Origin: Prorocentrum cordatum
Lineage: Eukaryota > Sar > Dinophyceae > Prorocentrales > Prorocentraceae
Direction of reading: 5' to 3'
Assembly: GCA_963575745.1 (NCBI GenBank)
Contig: CAUYUJ010000203.1
Coordinates: forward strand, 62,001 to 126,000
DNA length: 64,000 nucleotides
The notes under the pieces are model-generated. The model worked only from the letters and a program-made list of their open reading frames with translations. It was not told the DNA's origin and did not search any database. Made by a program: the position numbers and the translations under genes. The first letter of the stretch is position 1. Each line of letters begins with the position of its first letter. Of the stretch, positions 1-9,979 are shown in pieces.

Positions 1-22
1 CCTGAGCCCGCCTCACAGTGGA

Positions 23-186
23 GGCCCATGCCAAGAAATTCCTTGCTTGCATCCAGATTGCCCTGGGTTTCTTGGACTTTCATGGTTTTGCGATGGAAAG
101 CGCGACGCTCCCACACCAAGCATCAATGGAAGTCCTGGGGTCTCAGGGATGGGTTTCTTGTGGAAGGTTTCTTGTGGTCCAGCCCC
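23..186 (+). repeat. Foldback repeat family A, copy 1
   Basis: About 165 bp matching 7440-7604 in the same orientation. The ends are roughly inverted: GGCCCATGCCAAGAAA on the left, and the complement of TTTCTTGTGGTCCAGCCCC on the right. This suggests a small non-autonomous terminal-inverted-repeat element. No target duplication was resolved. Confidence 0.65.
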
Positions 187-507
187 TATTGTAATTAGGC
201 CCAGGACGTGGGACAACTTCCTTCCTCGAGAAACCGCGAACCTCGGTCCTCGAGGGCCCAGGAAAGGGTGAGGATCCCTTCCCCCGTCACCTCCCGACGT
301 GCAGCAGCCCCCCCCCCCCGCGCGAGCAGGCCTCATTTGGGCCGTGCTGATGCTCTGGTTCTTCTGCATGGGCGCGTTCTCGCACATGAGGCGGGCCCCG
401 CCGGCCGGCCTGCCCGTGTTGCCGTCGGCGCTCCGCATGGTCGTCCGCCGGGGGTGCTGGGCACCTCCTCCAGCCCATCGCCATGGACAATGCAACGTCT
501 TGTCGGG
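187..507. other. No gene seen
   Basis: GC-rich sequence between two foldback copies. The open frames overlap on both strands and show no recognisable domain. Confidence 0.5.
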
Positions 508-668
508 GGTGGACAGACCTTCTGCCCTGGCGCGTCGATTGAGGAATTGGCCGTTTTCGGTTCGCGAGAGGGCGCCGCGGCCGTCCTGTTTGCGGGTCCA
601 GGTCCATCGGTTTCGGTCCCAGGCCGTTTTCACTAAGGGGAGGTCTACTCAAGGGAGGTTTGTCCACC
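508..668 (+). repeat. Foldback repeat family B, copy 1
   Basis: 161 bp bounded by GGTGGACAGACCT and its near inverse AGGTTTGTCCACC. Copies of 161-163 bp with the same ends and interior (ACACGTCGATT then GGTTCGCGAGAGGGCG) lie at 30530-30690 and 60088-60250. The constant length and inverted ends indicate a MITE-like element. Confidence 0.8.
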
Positions 669-910
669 ATTGATCTTGGACTGGGACGATCGAAATGGGT
701 ACGGAAAGAACGGATACAATGCCCCACAGCGGTGCCCGTTCATTTTGCACAGGGCTCGCGGCTCGCTGTCCGCGCCGCCGCAGGCGTTGTTCCTCGAAGA
801 CAAAGGGCCGCCTGCCAAACAGTGCCCGCTGTCGGTTTTGGACAACCTTGCGGTGTTCGGCATCGTACCCATGCTTGCTGTACCCACTTCGGATGTACAA
901 GTGGGTGGGC

Positions 911-1243
911 AGAGGGGTCCTCGAGGTGCTGCGCCTCTGGGCCTCTTGATATAGAGCTCCTCAGCATGAGAGGCCGTGCCTGTCGGGCCGGACGAGAGGG
1001 GGGATTGGGAAAGGGGGAGTTACGACATTTGCTGCATGCAGCTGGTTTCGGCCCCACCGAGGGGCCCATTCCTCAAACATGGGCGGCTCCTGGCGCCGGG
1101 AGGCGCCGGGAAAAGCAGCAATGTGAGCTGATTCTCAGACCCCCCTTTGCTATCCCCCCTTCCGCCCGACCCGAGAGGGGTCCTCGAGGTGCTGCGCCTC
1201 TGGGCCTCTTGATGCAGAGCTTCTCAGCATGAGAGGCCGTGCC
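911..1243 (+). repeat. 70-bp direct repeats flanking a foldback element
   Basis: Positions 911-980 and 1174-1243 are 70-bp direct repeats differing at about three bases; they contain GGGTCCTCGAGGTGCTGCGC. They sit directly against the family C foldback at 981-1173. Seventy bases is too long for a normal transposon target duplication, so a recombination or local-duplication origin is possible. Confidence 0.8.
981..1173 (+). repeat. Foldback repeat family C, copy 1
   Basis: About 190 bp closely matching 27952-28148. It runs from GTCGGGCCGGACGAGAGG to CCTTCCGCCCGACCCG, which are near-inverse ends. An inner palindromic segment, GGCGCCGGGAGGCGCC, lies near 1093-1110. The left end lacks the outer CTCG found in copy 2. 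Confidence 0.75.
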
Positions 1244-1515
1244 CGGAGAAGGGGCCCCGGGGTCCACGGGGCCAAGTGTCCTCAGCGCCCGCTCCCCCAG
1301 GCCAGTCGTCCTCTTCCGCCCCCGCTCGTCCCGCCCTCGAACGTCGATGCTCGAGCCCCGAATATGTCCATGGGGTCCCCAAAACACATTAGCCAACTCT
1401 CGCCCAAAGCATCGGACAGCGATGGCCGCCCCCCCTCCCCCGTCCTGGAGGATGGGGCAGAGGAGGAGAAGGGGAAGGAGGAGGAGGAGGAGGAGTCGGA
1501 GAAGAAGTAGGAGTA

Positions 1516-1557
1516 GGAGGATGATGATGTTGATGACGGTGACAATGATACTGCAGT

Positions 1558-1601
<44 letters not shown>

Positions 1602-1865
1602 GTGATCTCCATGATCATGATGATCATCATGACGATGATGATCATGAGGAGGAAAATGCTGATGATTATGCTGATGCTGCTGTGGATGATGATGATGCAG
1701 ATGCTGATGCTGATGCTGCTGATGATAATGATGATGCTGATAAGGATGCTGATGATGATGATGATGATGAGCATGATGATGCTGATGCTGCTGCTGATGA
1801 TGATGATGCTGATGATGATGATGATGCTAATGCTGATGATGATGATGATGATGATGATGCTGAAC

Positions 1866-1915
<50 letters not shown>

Positions 1916-1943
1916 GGTGGTGATGATGATGATGATGATGATT

Positions 1944-1979
<36 letters not shown>

Positions 1980-2085
1980 GTGATGATGATGCTGATGGTG
2001 ATGCTGCTGATGATGATGATGATGATGATGCTGATGCTGATGCTGATGCTGATGCTGATGATGATAATGCTGTAGGGTCCAGGAC
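1516..2085. repeat. (GAT)n microsatellite array
   Basis: About 570 bp of GAT/ATG triplets with GCT, GGT and GAC interruptions, including a (GGT)n patch near 1901-1920. It makes long meaningless frames of Asp, Met, His or Ile on both strands. A similar array lies at 58621-59090. Confidence 0.95.
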
Positions 2086-2256
2086 GCGTTTCCCTCGTTG
2101 ACCCGCCCCCCCCCACGCTGAGCCCTCCCCGGGCCTCGCACCAGCTCGCAGGAGCTCCGTGCCGGACTCCGAGCCTAGAGGTCTCGGGCGGGGGTTGGCA
2201 ACGGATGGGGCGACCTGGATTCAAAGGCAGTGGCGGAGCATCCTGGCTTGCCTCAC

Positions 2257-2433
2257 GTGGGCCCATCAACGAATGTTCTAGTGAGAGTCTTCTCTAGCCT
2301 GCACTGAGTTTTTTTAGAACACTTCTAGCGGAGACCGTGCTGTTGTAATACGTCGGGCCTATGTTCCACGAATTTGATGTTCTGTTTCTGGAGCATTAGT
2401 TGGTTCTGAGAACATGTCGTGGTAGGCCTATAC
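2257..2433 (+). repeat. Foldback repeat family D, copy 1
   Basis: About 177 bp. The left end is GTGGGCCCATCAACGAATG. The right end, read in complement, is GTATAGGCCTACCACGACAT. Copies lie at 53116-53296 and 57819-57992. All three are followed by a shared tail resembling GCCGGGACGGTCGGYCCCTG, which may be part of the element. Confidence 0.65.
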
Positions 2434-2487
2434 GGCTGCCGGGACGGTCGTTGCCCCTGCTCAATTCATTGGGGACGGGGAGCAGGG

Positions 2488-2706
2488 CCTCGAATCGGGG
2501 GAGCGTAAGACCCGGGTTTGCCAGGACTCGGGTTCGCCATCGTTTTTTGACGACCGCGCCTCGGATTTTGACGAGTAGGAGTTTCGTGGGATGTCTGCAG
2601 CGGGAGGCCTCGTCAAAATGCAGGCTCGGCCTCGTCATTTTTTGACGACCTCGTCGGGGATTTCCGAGTCCCTTGTACCCAGGTCTTACGTCCCCCTGAT
2701 TGAAGG
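2488..2706. repeat. Single-copy foldback element
   Basis: Imperfect inverted ends of about 25 bp: GGGGGAGCGTAAGACCCGGG near 2496 and, in complement, GGGGGACGTAAGACCTGGG near 2680-2700. The interior has two TTTTTTGACGACC motifs (about 2545 and 2638). No second copy was seen in the window. Confidence 0.5.
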
Positions 2707-3495
2707 GGTCCATTCGGTTCCCTGTTGGAGCCAGCACGGGTCCTAAATGGCCCCATTTAGTTTGATGTGGTTGACGCATAGAAGGTCCATCGAAAAGAGG
2801 GTGGTGCAATAGATCTGGTGCAAGATGTTTGTGGGATTGCAATACATGTGGGGCGTGCAATAATACATTATCGTGCGCAGATGTATTGTTGGATTCGGGC
2901 GTGCAATCATTAGATGCAACACGATGCAATCTTATTCTCCTGCGTAATAAATTCGCAACACAATTGCCCAAGTCTATAGCACCACCCCCATTTCAGCTGG
3001 ACTCCCCTCTGTGTCAACCAAGGTGAGGGCCTTTTTTTCTGCACCCCCCCATTTAGGCAAGCTCCCATCACCACCCGCCCGAAGGTTTGGCTCATAACCC
3101 TGGCGGCGCAGGAGAGAAAGAGAGAGAAAGAGAGAGAGGTTGTCGACTGGCGTGTTGGCATTCGCGCGCAAATGAAGAGGGAACATTCGGCACGCACACA
3201 AATGAAGATCGATGCCCAGGACAGCAGCATGGGACACATTCGGGAAGCGGCGGGGTAGACGAAACTCCAGAACATGTGGACAAACATCTAGGGAGTCCTT
3301 CAAGGTGTGTATGTTTGGCCGTGCCTCCCTGGGCTCCTTTCGGCCGCCTGCGTAGACTGCTCGGGTGCTGCTGGGAGTGGTCCGGGCCCACGGTGCCCCC
3401 GGCCTGCCCCGCCCGAGCGGCGCAAGAGAGAGATGGCCGACCGCCGCGGGCTCTCGCACGCAGATCGGAGGAGCAAGAAGCTTGGAGTCGTCTGA
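2707..3495. other. No gene seen
   Basis: Less GC-rich stretch with repeated GTGCAAT motifs (2830-2930) and a short GAGA tract (3113-3140). No supported coding region. Confidence 0.5.
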
Positions 3496-3625
3496 GGATT
3501 TCTGAAGCGGCCCAGCACTGGTCCTGGGCAGCAAGAAGGGCGGGCAGGTTCAAGGTTCTGGGTTCGCAACGGTTTTGTGCCTCTGTCGGCCTCTGGGGGC
3601 AGTTTTAGGGCGCGGGGACAGTCAA
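3496..3625 (+). repeat. Dispersed repeat family E, copy 1
   Basis: About 130 bp that matches the complement of 8065-8190. Shared segments include GGCCCAGCACTG, AGAAGGGCGGGCA and AGGTTCTGGG. The two copies are in opposite orientation; no terminal inverted repeat was seen. Confidence 0.6.
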
Positions 3626-4254
3626 AAACGAATGCTGGGTGAACAACTACACCAGATGGACGCCGGGAGGGGTCCAGGGACCGATTTTGAACGGAATTGG
3701 CGTCATCCCCCCTCCTGACCGATGTTCTGTGGTCCTAATCAGTTCAGATCCCCAGCTCAGATCCCTGGCCGCCTCCAACCAGAAGCCATGACCATGATGG
3801 TGCGTTCCGGGACCCCCCAGGTTTCCTGTTCTTCCCGCTGCCTCCGGTCATGGGGGCCTCTGGATGCCCCAGAGCTCCTGGGTCATATCCTGAGCTCATC
3901 GCTCGATGTCATCGTTCTCGCCCCAGGTCAGGGCTCGTTTCGATTCCTCCGATGCGATTCGATTCGGTTTCGATGGGCTCCGATTCCGATTCGATTCGAC
4001 TTGGGATTCCAATTTGGGTTCCGATTTCTTGTTGGAGGCATACTGGCCTGCCCATGTCCGCCGATCCGATGCTGGGCTCTCCTGCCAGGTGGAGGCTGCC
4101 AGCGCAGACGGCGTCGGCGGCGCGCAAAATCGCCCTCTGCCCCGCGCGGGGTGCCGCCCAGAGGGAGGGCTGCGAGAGCCGCCGCGCGGGGGTCGGCGTG
4201 CCCCCCGGCGCGTGGGCTGGGCGCCCTTCTCTCGGCGACCCGTGCTCGTATCTA
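3626..4254. other. No gene seen; degenerate CGATT pentamers
   Basis: Positions 3935-4030 hold degenerate GATTC/CGATT pentamer repeats. The rest is GC-rich with no supported gene. Confidence 0.5.
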
Positions 4255-4458
4255 CCCTCCTCCTCCTCCTCCTCCACCTTCTCCTCCTCCTTCTCCTCCT
4301 CCTTCTCCTCCCTCCTCCTCCTCCTCCTCCTCCTTCTCCTCCTCCTCCTCCTCCTCCTCCTCCTCCTCCTCCCTCCTTCTCCTTCTCCTTCTCCTTCTCC
4401 TTCTCCTTCTCCTTCTCCTCCTCCTCCTCCTCCTCCTCCTCCTCCTCCTCCTCCTCCT
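4255..4458. repeat. (TCC)n/(TTCTCC)n microsatellite, one side of the SL retrogene
   Basis: About 200 bp of CTC/TTC triplets directly abutting the 3' side of the minus-strand SL retrogene. The same repeat type resumes at 6828 beyond the SL, so the retrogene interrupts a TCC array. Confidence 0.9.
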
Positions 4459-4476
4459 TCCTCTTTCAAGACCCTT

Positions 4477-5220
4477 TCAATAAGGGCTCCGCAGCGCCCC
4501 ACGGCGGGGCGCTGTAGCCGAACGCGACGAACTTGTCCCCCCCTCGGTGGCCGCCAGCCTCCTCCACCTGAGGAGGGCGGCACGCTCACCACCCGAGGGG
4601 GCGATGGCGATGAGGAAGCCGCTGTTCAGGTTGGTTACCTCCGTGAAGCCCTGCTGGTGCCCGATGCTCTGCTGGTGCCGGGTGCTCTGCTGGTTCCCGT
4701 TGGTGTGCTGCTGGTTCTCGGGGGTGTGCTGGTTCCCGTAGGTGTGCTGCTGGTTCCCGTCGGCGCGGGGTGGAGGCTTGGCCGCCAGACTGGTGTTGGG
4801 GCACGCCGTCGGAGACGCTCTCCTGGGGCGTGGTGTTTCTGGTGGCGTCGCCGTGGTCGGCTGGGCCATCAGGGTCATCGGGATCGATCTCGTCCTCTCG
4901 GGGGTCGGGCACGGCCTCGAGGATGAAGCGCACCTTCTTGGTCGTAGGGGTTGGTGTGGTGGCAGCCGTCGGAGTCCTCCTCGTGGGAGTAGTCCTGGGG
5001 CTGCTGGTCTTCCTTCTGCGTACTCCAGCGTCCTCCTGCACGATCTTCTCCTCGTTCTCGCCGTCAGCTCGCACGTCGACGCCGGCCAGGATCGCCTCGA
5101 TTCGGGCGGAGATGGGAGGCGAATGCTCCATGGCGGCCTTGGAGGCGGCCATGGAGGCGAAGGCGGCGGCGTTGGGGAGAACGATTCCCGCCGCCTGGAG
5201 TGGTGCAGTGGCTGCGGCAT
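4477..5220 (-). pseudogene. Downstream part of the SL retrogene in other frames
   Basis: Beyond the stop near 5064, protein-like sequence continues on the minus strand in two other frames. One contains an alanine-rich helical stretch followed by ARIEAILAGVDVRADGENEE (about 5150-5050). Another contains Gln/Asn-rich repeats (NQQHT, NQQSTRHQQS) and ends at a stop at 4477. A motif resembling ATPQ-x-SVSDGVPQ occurs once in this part and once upstream (ATPQDTMSDGVPQ), so the gene may hold an internal duplication. The frame changes suggest frameshift decay; unrecognised introns would be unusual in a retrocopy. Confidence 0.45.
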
Positions 5221-6770
5221 GCCATTGGGGTGTCGTTCGGAGGTCGGGGGTCGTGGGGCCTCTTGGTCGTTGGGCGGGGTCGTCGGGGAAGGATCGTCGG
5301 GGGAGGGGCGTCGAAGGGCGTCGTGGGGTCGTCGAAGGGAGCCGCGTGTCGTGAGGCTTGGGGCGTCGAGGGGGGGGGCGGGGGTCTTCGAGGGTCACGG
5401 GTCTCCTGGGGCACGCCGTCGGACATGGTGTCCTGAGGCGTGGCGTCGTGGTCGGCGTCGCTGTCAGAGTCCTCCTGGTCGGAGTCGTCGTCGGCTGGGC
5501 CGTCTGAGTCCTTCTCGTCCGTCGTCGTCGGCAACAACTGGGTCCTCCTATTGGTACTCTCCTCCTCGTGCTCGGGATCGTCATCCTGATCGTCCGTATC
5601 GCCCTCCTCGGACTCGCTCCCGTAGCTCCCGTAGCTCTTCTCGCAGCTCCCGAGGGCAGCCTCGGAGACGCTCCCGTTGCGCCCGTAGCTCTTCTCGTAG
5701 CCCTCCTCGAAGTCGCTCCCGTAGCTCTCGTTGCCCCCGTAGCTCTTCCCGTAGCTCTTCTCGTAGCCCTTCTCGTAGCTCTCGTTGCTCCCGTAGTTCT
5801 CGTTGCTCCCGTAGCTCCTCCCGTAGTTATCGTAGCTCTTCCCGTAGCTCTCGTTGCTCCCGTAGCTCTTCCCGTAGCTCTTCTCGTAGCCCTTCTCGTG
5901 GCCGTTGATCCGCAGGGCCTCGTGCGTGTCGACGTGGTCGCCGATCCGCTGGGCCTCGAACGCGTCGACGTGTTCGCTGATCCTCTGGGCCTCGTACGTG
6001 TCGACGTGGTCGCCGATCAACTGGGCCTCGTACGTGTCCTGTTTCTTGTGGCCGTTGGTCCGCTGGGCCTCGTACGTGTCGACTTGGTCGCCGATCCGCT
6101 GGGCCTCGTACTGCTTCGCGTGGCCGTCGGTCTTCTGGGCCTCGTAGGTGTCGGTGTGGCCGCCGATCCGCCGGGCCTCGTACGTGTCGATGTGGCCAGC
6201 GTGGCCGGCGCCGCGGCGCGCCGTGGCAGCATGCGCGGCCTCCTCCGCGACCTGTCGGAGGCGGTCGGCCGAGGGACAGGCGACCCCTGGAGATGGGGTG
6301 GTCCAGCAGTGCGCCTGCGGCACCTGGATGGCTATGTACTTGGCGTACTGCTGCTGGTCGTGCTTCGTGTCGGCGCCCGTGCTGTTGGCCTCGGCCCGCG
6401 GCCTGCTGCCGCCGTGGCCCAGCCGAGGTCGACCTGCGGCCAGGGCGATGTCACCTGCGGTGGCGGCCGCGAAGCCCGTCGCGGGCGCGCGTGCCGCGTG
6501 CCGGGCGGCGTTGCGGCGCCTGCGCGCGCCGCCTGGGAGGGGCCGCCCCTCGGCCGGGCACTGCAGGGCCGGGCGCGAGGCGGCCTCGCGATCCCGCCAG
6601 GACCCCGGCGCGCTGTCGCGGCTGCCGAGGGCCCGGCGGAGGCCCGCCTCGCAGGCCAGCCGGCAGCGCATCCGGGCCGCTCGCCGGGCCGCCGAGGCTC
6701 CCTTCTCCTGGGCCTCGCGGGCCCGTGTCCCAGTGGGCCGCCATGCTGGCGGGCAGCCCCCCGCAGCCAT
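5064..6770 (-). CDS. Repeat-rich protein encoded by the SL retrogene (function unknown)
   Basis: 568 codons. The start chosen is the first ATG after the SL, 35 bp downstream; the frame stays open through the SL, which would read SVAILAQ. Residues about 1-185 are Ala/Arg-rich. Residues about 188-288 are eight or more degenerate 12-14 residue repeats of the type TYEAQRIGDHVD. Residues about 288-390 are Tyr/Ser/Gly repeats such as GYEKSYGKSYGSNESYG. An acidic stretch and a Pro-rich tail follow. No signal peptide, membrane segment or known domain was recognised. The antisense strand mimics an RS-rich protein, but the SL fixes the orientation. The C-terminus may be shifted out of frame near 5250. 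Function is not inferred. Confidence 0.5.
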   Translation of the reverse strand: MAAGGCPPAWRPTGTRAREAQEKGASAARRAARMRCRLACEAGLRRALGSRDSAPGSWRDREAASRPALQCPAEGRPLPGGARRRRNAARHAARAPATGFAAATAGDIALAAGRPRLGHGGSRPRAEANSTGADTKHDQQQYAKYIAIQVPQAHCWTTPSPGVACPSADRLRQVAEEAAHAATARRGAGHAGHIDTYEARRIGGHTDTYEAQKTDGHAKQYEAQRIGDQVDTYEAQRTNGHKKQDTYEAQLIGDHVDTYEAQRISEHVDAFEAQRIGDHVDTHEALRINGHEKGYEKSYGKSYGSNESYGKSYDNYGRSYGSNENYGSNESYEKGYEKSYGKSYGGNESYGSDFEEGYEKSYGRNGSVSEAALGSCEKSYGSYGSESEEGDTDDQDDDPEHEEESTNRRTQLLPTTTDEKDSDGPADDDSDQEDSDSDADHDATPQDTMSDGVPQETRDPRRPPPPPSTPQASRHAAPFDDPTTPFDAPPPTILPRRPRPTTKRPHDPRPPNDTPMACRSHCTTPGGGNRSPQRRRLRLHGRLQGRHGAFASHLRPNRGDPGRRRRAS

Positions 6771-6805
6771 GAGAGCACGCCGGGCGGAACCCGCGCGCGA
6801 GCTGG

Positions 6806-6827
6806 CTTGAGCCAAAATGGCTACGGA
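6806..6827 (-). other. Relic dinoflagellate spliced leader (22 nt)
   Basis: The complement of 6806-6827 matches the 22-nt dinoflagellate SL in full, starting TCCGTAGCC and ending GGCTCAAG. No splice donor or SL-RNA body follows, so it is an SL on a copied mRNA, not an SL-RNA gene. GGA repeats precede it on its own strand. Confidence 0.95.
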
Positions 6828-6865
6828 GTCCTCCTCCCTCTCCTCCTCCTCCTCCTTCTTCGCCT
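6828..6865. repeat. (TCC)n microsatellite abutting the SL
   Basis: CTCCTCC triplets immediately beyond the SL, matching in type the array at 4255-4458 on the other side of the retrogene. Confidence 0.85.
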
Positions 6866-7439
6866 CCTCCTCCCCTTGTCCGTCCATTGTTTTGGACTCC
6901 CAGATTCAATCGGTCGTTGAAAGCAGGTCGTTGCAAGTAGGTATTCTTCCGAGGAGGAGAGGGTACCCCTACCTCTACCCTTCCCTCGTCTTCCCCTTTC
7001 TGGGGCCTCCTGGGAGGCCCACGCTGCCACCGCTGGGTTCGCCTCGAAATCCTGGTCAGAACGCACCCCAGGAGAGGTCGAGGGGGTGTGGCGGTATCGG
7101 TACTTTTTGGTTTCCCAGTGAAGTCCGAGCATTTTCTCTGGGTAGAGGGCAAAGGGTGAAATCTGGAATGCCGTTTCGACGGATGTTCGAGGCTTGACTC
7201 TGCAAAAGGTGAATGACAAGTCGGATTGAGTTTCGAGGTGCAGAAGCCCATATGGATTTCACCCTGAGCCCTCCACCCTAAGAAAATGCTCAGGAATTCC
7301 CATATTCCACTCTAATTACTTTAAGCTCTTGCCTACTTCAATGATCGAGTGGCTTCACCGTTTCCCTCCTCTCGGGGGGCGCGCGGAGGCCCAATCTACT
7401 TTCACAGCCTTCCTACTCCATGTTCCTACCTGCAGTGGG
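6866..7439. other. No gene seen
   Basis: Mixed-composition sequence without repeats or frames that I can support as genes. Confidence 0.5.
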
Positions 7440-7604
7440 GGCCCATGCCAAGAAACACCCTGCTTGCCTCCAGGGTGCCCCTGGGTTTCTTGGGTTTCGA
7501 TGGTTTTGCGATGGAAAGCGTGACGTTCCCACACCAAAAATCAATGGACGTCCTGTGGTCTCAGGGTTGGGTTTCTTGTGGAAGGTTTCTTGTGGGCTGG
7601 GCCC
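7440..7604 (+). repeat. Foldback repeat family A, copy 2
   Basis: Same orientation and length as 23-186. Both copies have CAGTGG just outside the left end and contain GGTTTTGCGATGGAAAGCG. Confidence 0.65.
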
Positions 7605-7653
7605 CGCTTTTCGTGCTTTCCGCGTCGAAGGACAGAGCGTAAGCATGCTATCT

Positions 7654-7797
7654 CGGAGGTCCGCGCGGATCTCTTGGACCTGGCTGGGCTCGGCCCCGCT
7701 GGCGGCGCCTCCGGCGCCGCCCCTGCCGCGCTCCGCCGGAGAGGGAGGGGGGGGGTTCAGCGCGTTATCCAAGACATCCGCCTGGACTGTCGAGAAA
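7654..7797. repeat. GC-rich hairpin family F, copy 1
   Basis: Inverted arms: AGGTCCGCGCGGATCTCTTG on the left and, in complement, AGTCCAGGCGGATGTCTTG on the right. They surround a GGCGGCGCCTCCGGCGCCGC core. One of eight copies in the window. Confidence 0.7.
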
Positions 7798-8064
7798 GTA
7801 GGTTTATTATTCGACGTGCTCCTCAAACAGAGGATGCCCCGCGCCTGTGCCCCTCGCCCCGGCGTGACCCTCGGCTGCGGCCCACGGCCTTCCGACCTCG
7901 GCATCAAGCTGGGCCCTGGCGTCCCAGGGGTCTGACACGGTTGGGACCCCAGAGCATCGGGCAGGAAGGGGAGATGAGACCAAATCCGCTCAAATGCGGC
8001 CCCCGCACCTTGGGGTCCGTCTGGTACAGGTTTTTTGCCCAGGTCGATCTCTCACGGGCCCAGG

Positions 8065-8190
8065 GCCCGGGAACGGCCCCCAGCAGCCGAACATGGCAAA
8101 CAACCTCTTCGACCCCAGAACCTCGAGCTTGCCCGCCCTTCGTGCCGGTCGGAAGCAGTGCTGGGCCACCTCAGACCCCCAGGCGGCTCC
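8065..8190 (-). repeat. Dispersed repeat family E, copy 2
   Basis: Inverse-orientation copy of 3496-3625, about 70-75 percent similar by eye. Confidence 0.6.
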
Positions 8191-8420
8191 GCGGCCTTGG
8201 CGTGTTCTTCCGATTTGGTCTCGCTGCAGTTGCCGCGGCACCCACGGCGCACCCGACCGCTCGGCCCGCACCCACGGCTCAGGCTGGAGGAGGCGCACGC
8301 GCAGGAGTTCGCTGTGATCTTCGACATACAGGAGAACGCGAACTTTGCATTCAGCGGTGCCTCGGCCCGAGCTGGATCTGTCACCTCGTGAGAGTTCGTC
8401 GAGGAGGCACAACCCTACAC

Positions 8421-8553
8421 TTTCGGGGCTTCGCCCGGATTTCTTGGATCGGCGCTGAGCCCCACCCCAGCGGCGCCTTCGGAGGCGCCGCTCGGGGGGG
8501 CCCATCGCCGATACGAGACATTTGCGCGGAGCGCCGAGATTTTCGACTTACGC
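8421..8553. repeat. GC-rich hairpin family F, copy 2
   Basis: Left arm CGCCCGGATTTCTTGGATCG. The right arm in complement starts CGGCGCTCCGCGCAAATG. The core is GGCGCCTTCGGAGGCGCC. Confidence 0.7.
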
Positions 8554-9202
8554 AGCTGTGTGTTCTTCGAAGGGATCGTCCAGATGGTCAGCACCCGAAG
8601 GTGCAGGTTCGATTGAATCCGATGGCGGTGGATGAACGTCTCTAAGGGAATGGAACTATTCTTTCGCAGATGGTGGCCGGTTCCACATGGGGCCTCTGCT
8701 CGTTGTGACTGGATGCGTCCAGCGAATTCACGAGCCCATTGGACCAATGAATCTTCAATATGTAACCCCTTACTGGCTCGATTGAAGACCCAGAGGGACT
8801 TTGGGGCTGCTGACTTCTCTCGTGCTCTTCCCACCTCCCCTACCCGCCCCCCGTCTCTCCCAGCGCCCCGCCTTGTCGTGTCTTGCCATCCCAACTCTCG
8901 ATCCTGAACCTCCTCCTCCTCCTCTTCCTGCTCTCTCTCTCTCTCTCTCTCCTCATCCGCTTCCTTGTTTGCTGTACCTCTCCAGTGCGTCCTCCGCTGC
9001 TCCCAGTCCGACGACGAAGGCCTCCGACGAAGGCCTCCAACAGAGGTCCCCGAGCCTAGACCATGTCCTCCGACAAGAGGCCTCGTTGAGGAGGGGGGGG
9101 CCTTCCCCAGAGGGGGGCGGTGGGCTGCAGGAGGTGATGTCCGTCGTCAGTCCACGATTGGAGTTCCGCCAGCTTCCAGACCCTGGATCCCTGATCCAAT
9201 AG
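8554..9202. other. No gene seen
   Basis: Includes a short (TC)n tract at about 8930-8955. No supported gene. Confidence 0.5.
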
Positions 9203-9400
9203 GTCGGCGGCGAGCGCGGGGGGGAAGTGAGAAGGAGAAGGCCTTCTCAGAAGGCGGCGGGGCTTCTCAGGAGCTCTGGCGCCTTCTGAGACGACTTCTG
9301 TGTCTTCGTGGAAGGCTTAGGAGACTTTTCAGGAGACCGGGGGACTCCCGAGCCTTCTGAGAAGGCCCCTCGTCACTCCCCCCTGGGCGCGCCGCCGAAC
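9203..9400. repeat. Foldback repeat family G, copy 1
   Basis: Ends TCGGCGGCGAGCGCGGGGG and, in complement, TCGGCGGCGCGCCCAGGGG. The interior is rich in CCTTCTGAGAAGG palindromes. Related to 58229-58442. Confidence 0.6.
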
Positions 9401-9979
9401 AGTTCCTTATCCAATGCCTTTGTTCATCACATGCACAAGCTATATTCACGTATGGTAGCAAAGACATTCGACCCGCATAGTAAGGATGGGGAACCTTCCC
9501 AAGGGTACCCTTGCATCCTTGTCTCCTAGGCCCATCCTTGGCCGCTTTCGCTGGATGCGCCCCGGCCGCACCGTGTCAACATGGCCTTCCCAGGCCCTTG
9601 CATCCTCATCGTGCATCCTTATGATATGGGTTGGTTGCACATCAACATGTCAGAGTGAGGGGGCCGAACTGTCATTCAATTTCCCTGGGTTGGTGGCTGA
9701 AGTGGGGTTCCTCGGTGCGGATTGTTGTTGCGTTGCGTTGCGTTGTTGTTGTCGTCGTCCCACTCGCGACCCGGCCCGTGACCCACCCGCGATCCGCCCG
9801 CGACCCACCCGTGATTCACCGCGACCCACCCACCCGCGACCCCGCCCCCGACTCGCCCACCCGCGACCCAACCCGCGCCCGCCCTTTCACTCTGATCCGC
9901 GACTGCGGGGTGCTGCCCACACACGGAACGGAACGATGTCCCCTACCAAGGGTTGGCTGAGCGGGTCAGGAGAGTTCTT
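9401..9979. other. No gene seen; degenerate GCGACCC repeats
   Basis: TTG/TTGCG repeats (9720-9752) and degenerate CGCGACCCACC repeats (about 9765-9870). No supported gene. Confidence 0.5.

Larger units (their letters stand above)
4459..6827 (-). mobile_element. SL-tagged processed retrogene inserted in a TCC array
   Basis: On the minus strand this 2.4-kb segment begins exactly with the dinoflagellate SL (6827 down to 6806), carries a long coding region, and ends near 4459 where TCC repeats resume. Both outer flanks are (TCC)n on the plus strand. A genomic copy starting with the SL is the established signature of a trans-spliced mRNA that was reverse transcribed and reinserted. A target duplication cannot be resolved in the microsatellite, and no clear poly(A) remains. 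Confidence 0.75.

Noticed and set aside
1073-2269. Long Asp-, Met-, His- or Ile-rich open frames
   Set aside because: They are readings of the (GAT)n array in different frames on both strands; no non-repetitive protein part.
3722-4926. Leu/Pro/Ser-rich frames up to 358 codons
   Set aside because: Readings of (TCC)n; the flanks have no domain and the frames overlap each other.
4742-5908. Plus-strand frame rich in Arg-Ser, like an SR splicing protein
   Set aside because: Antisense shadow of the Tyr/Ser/Gly repeats. The SL at 6827 sets the minus strand as the sense strand.
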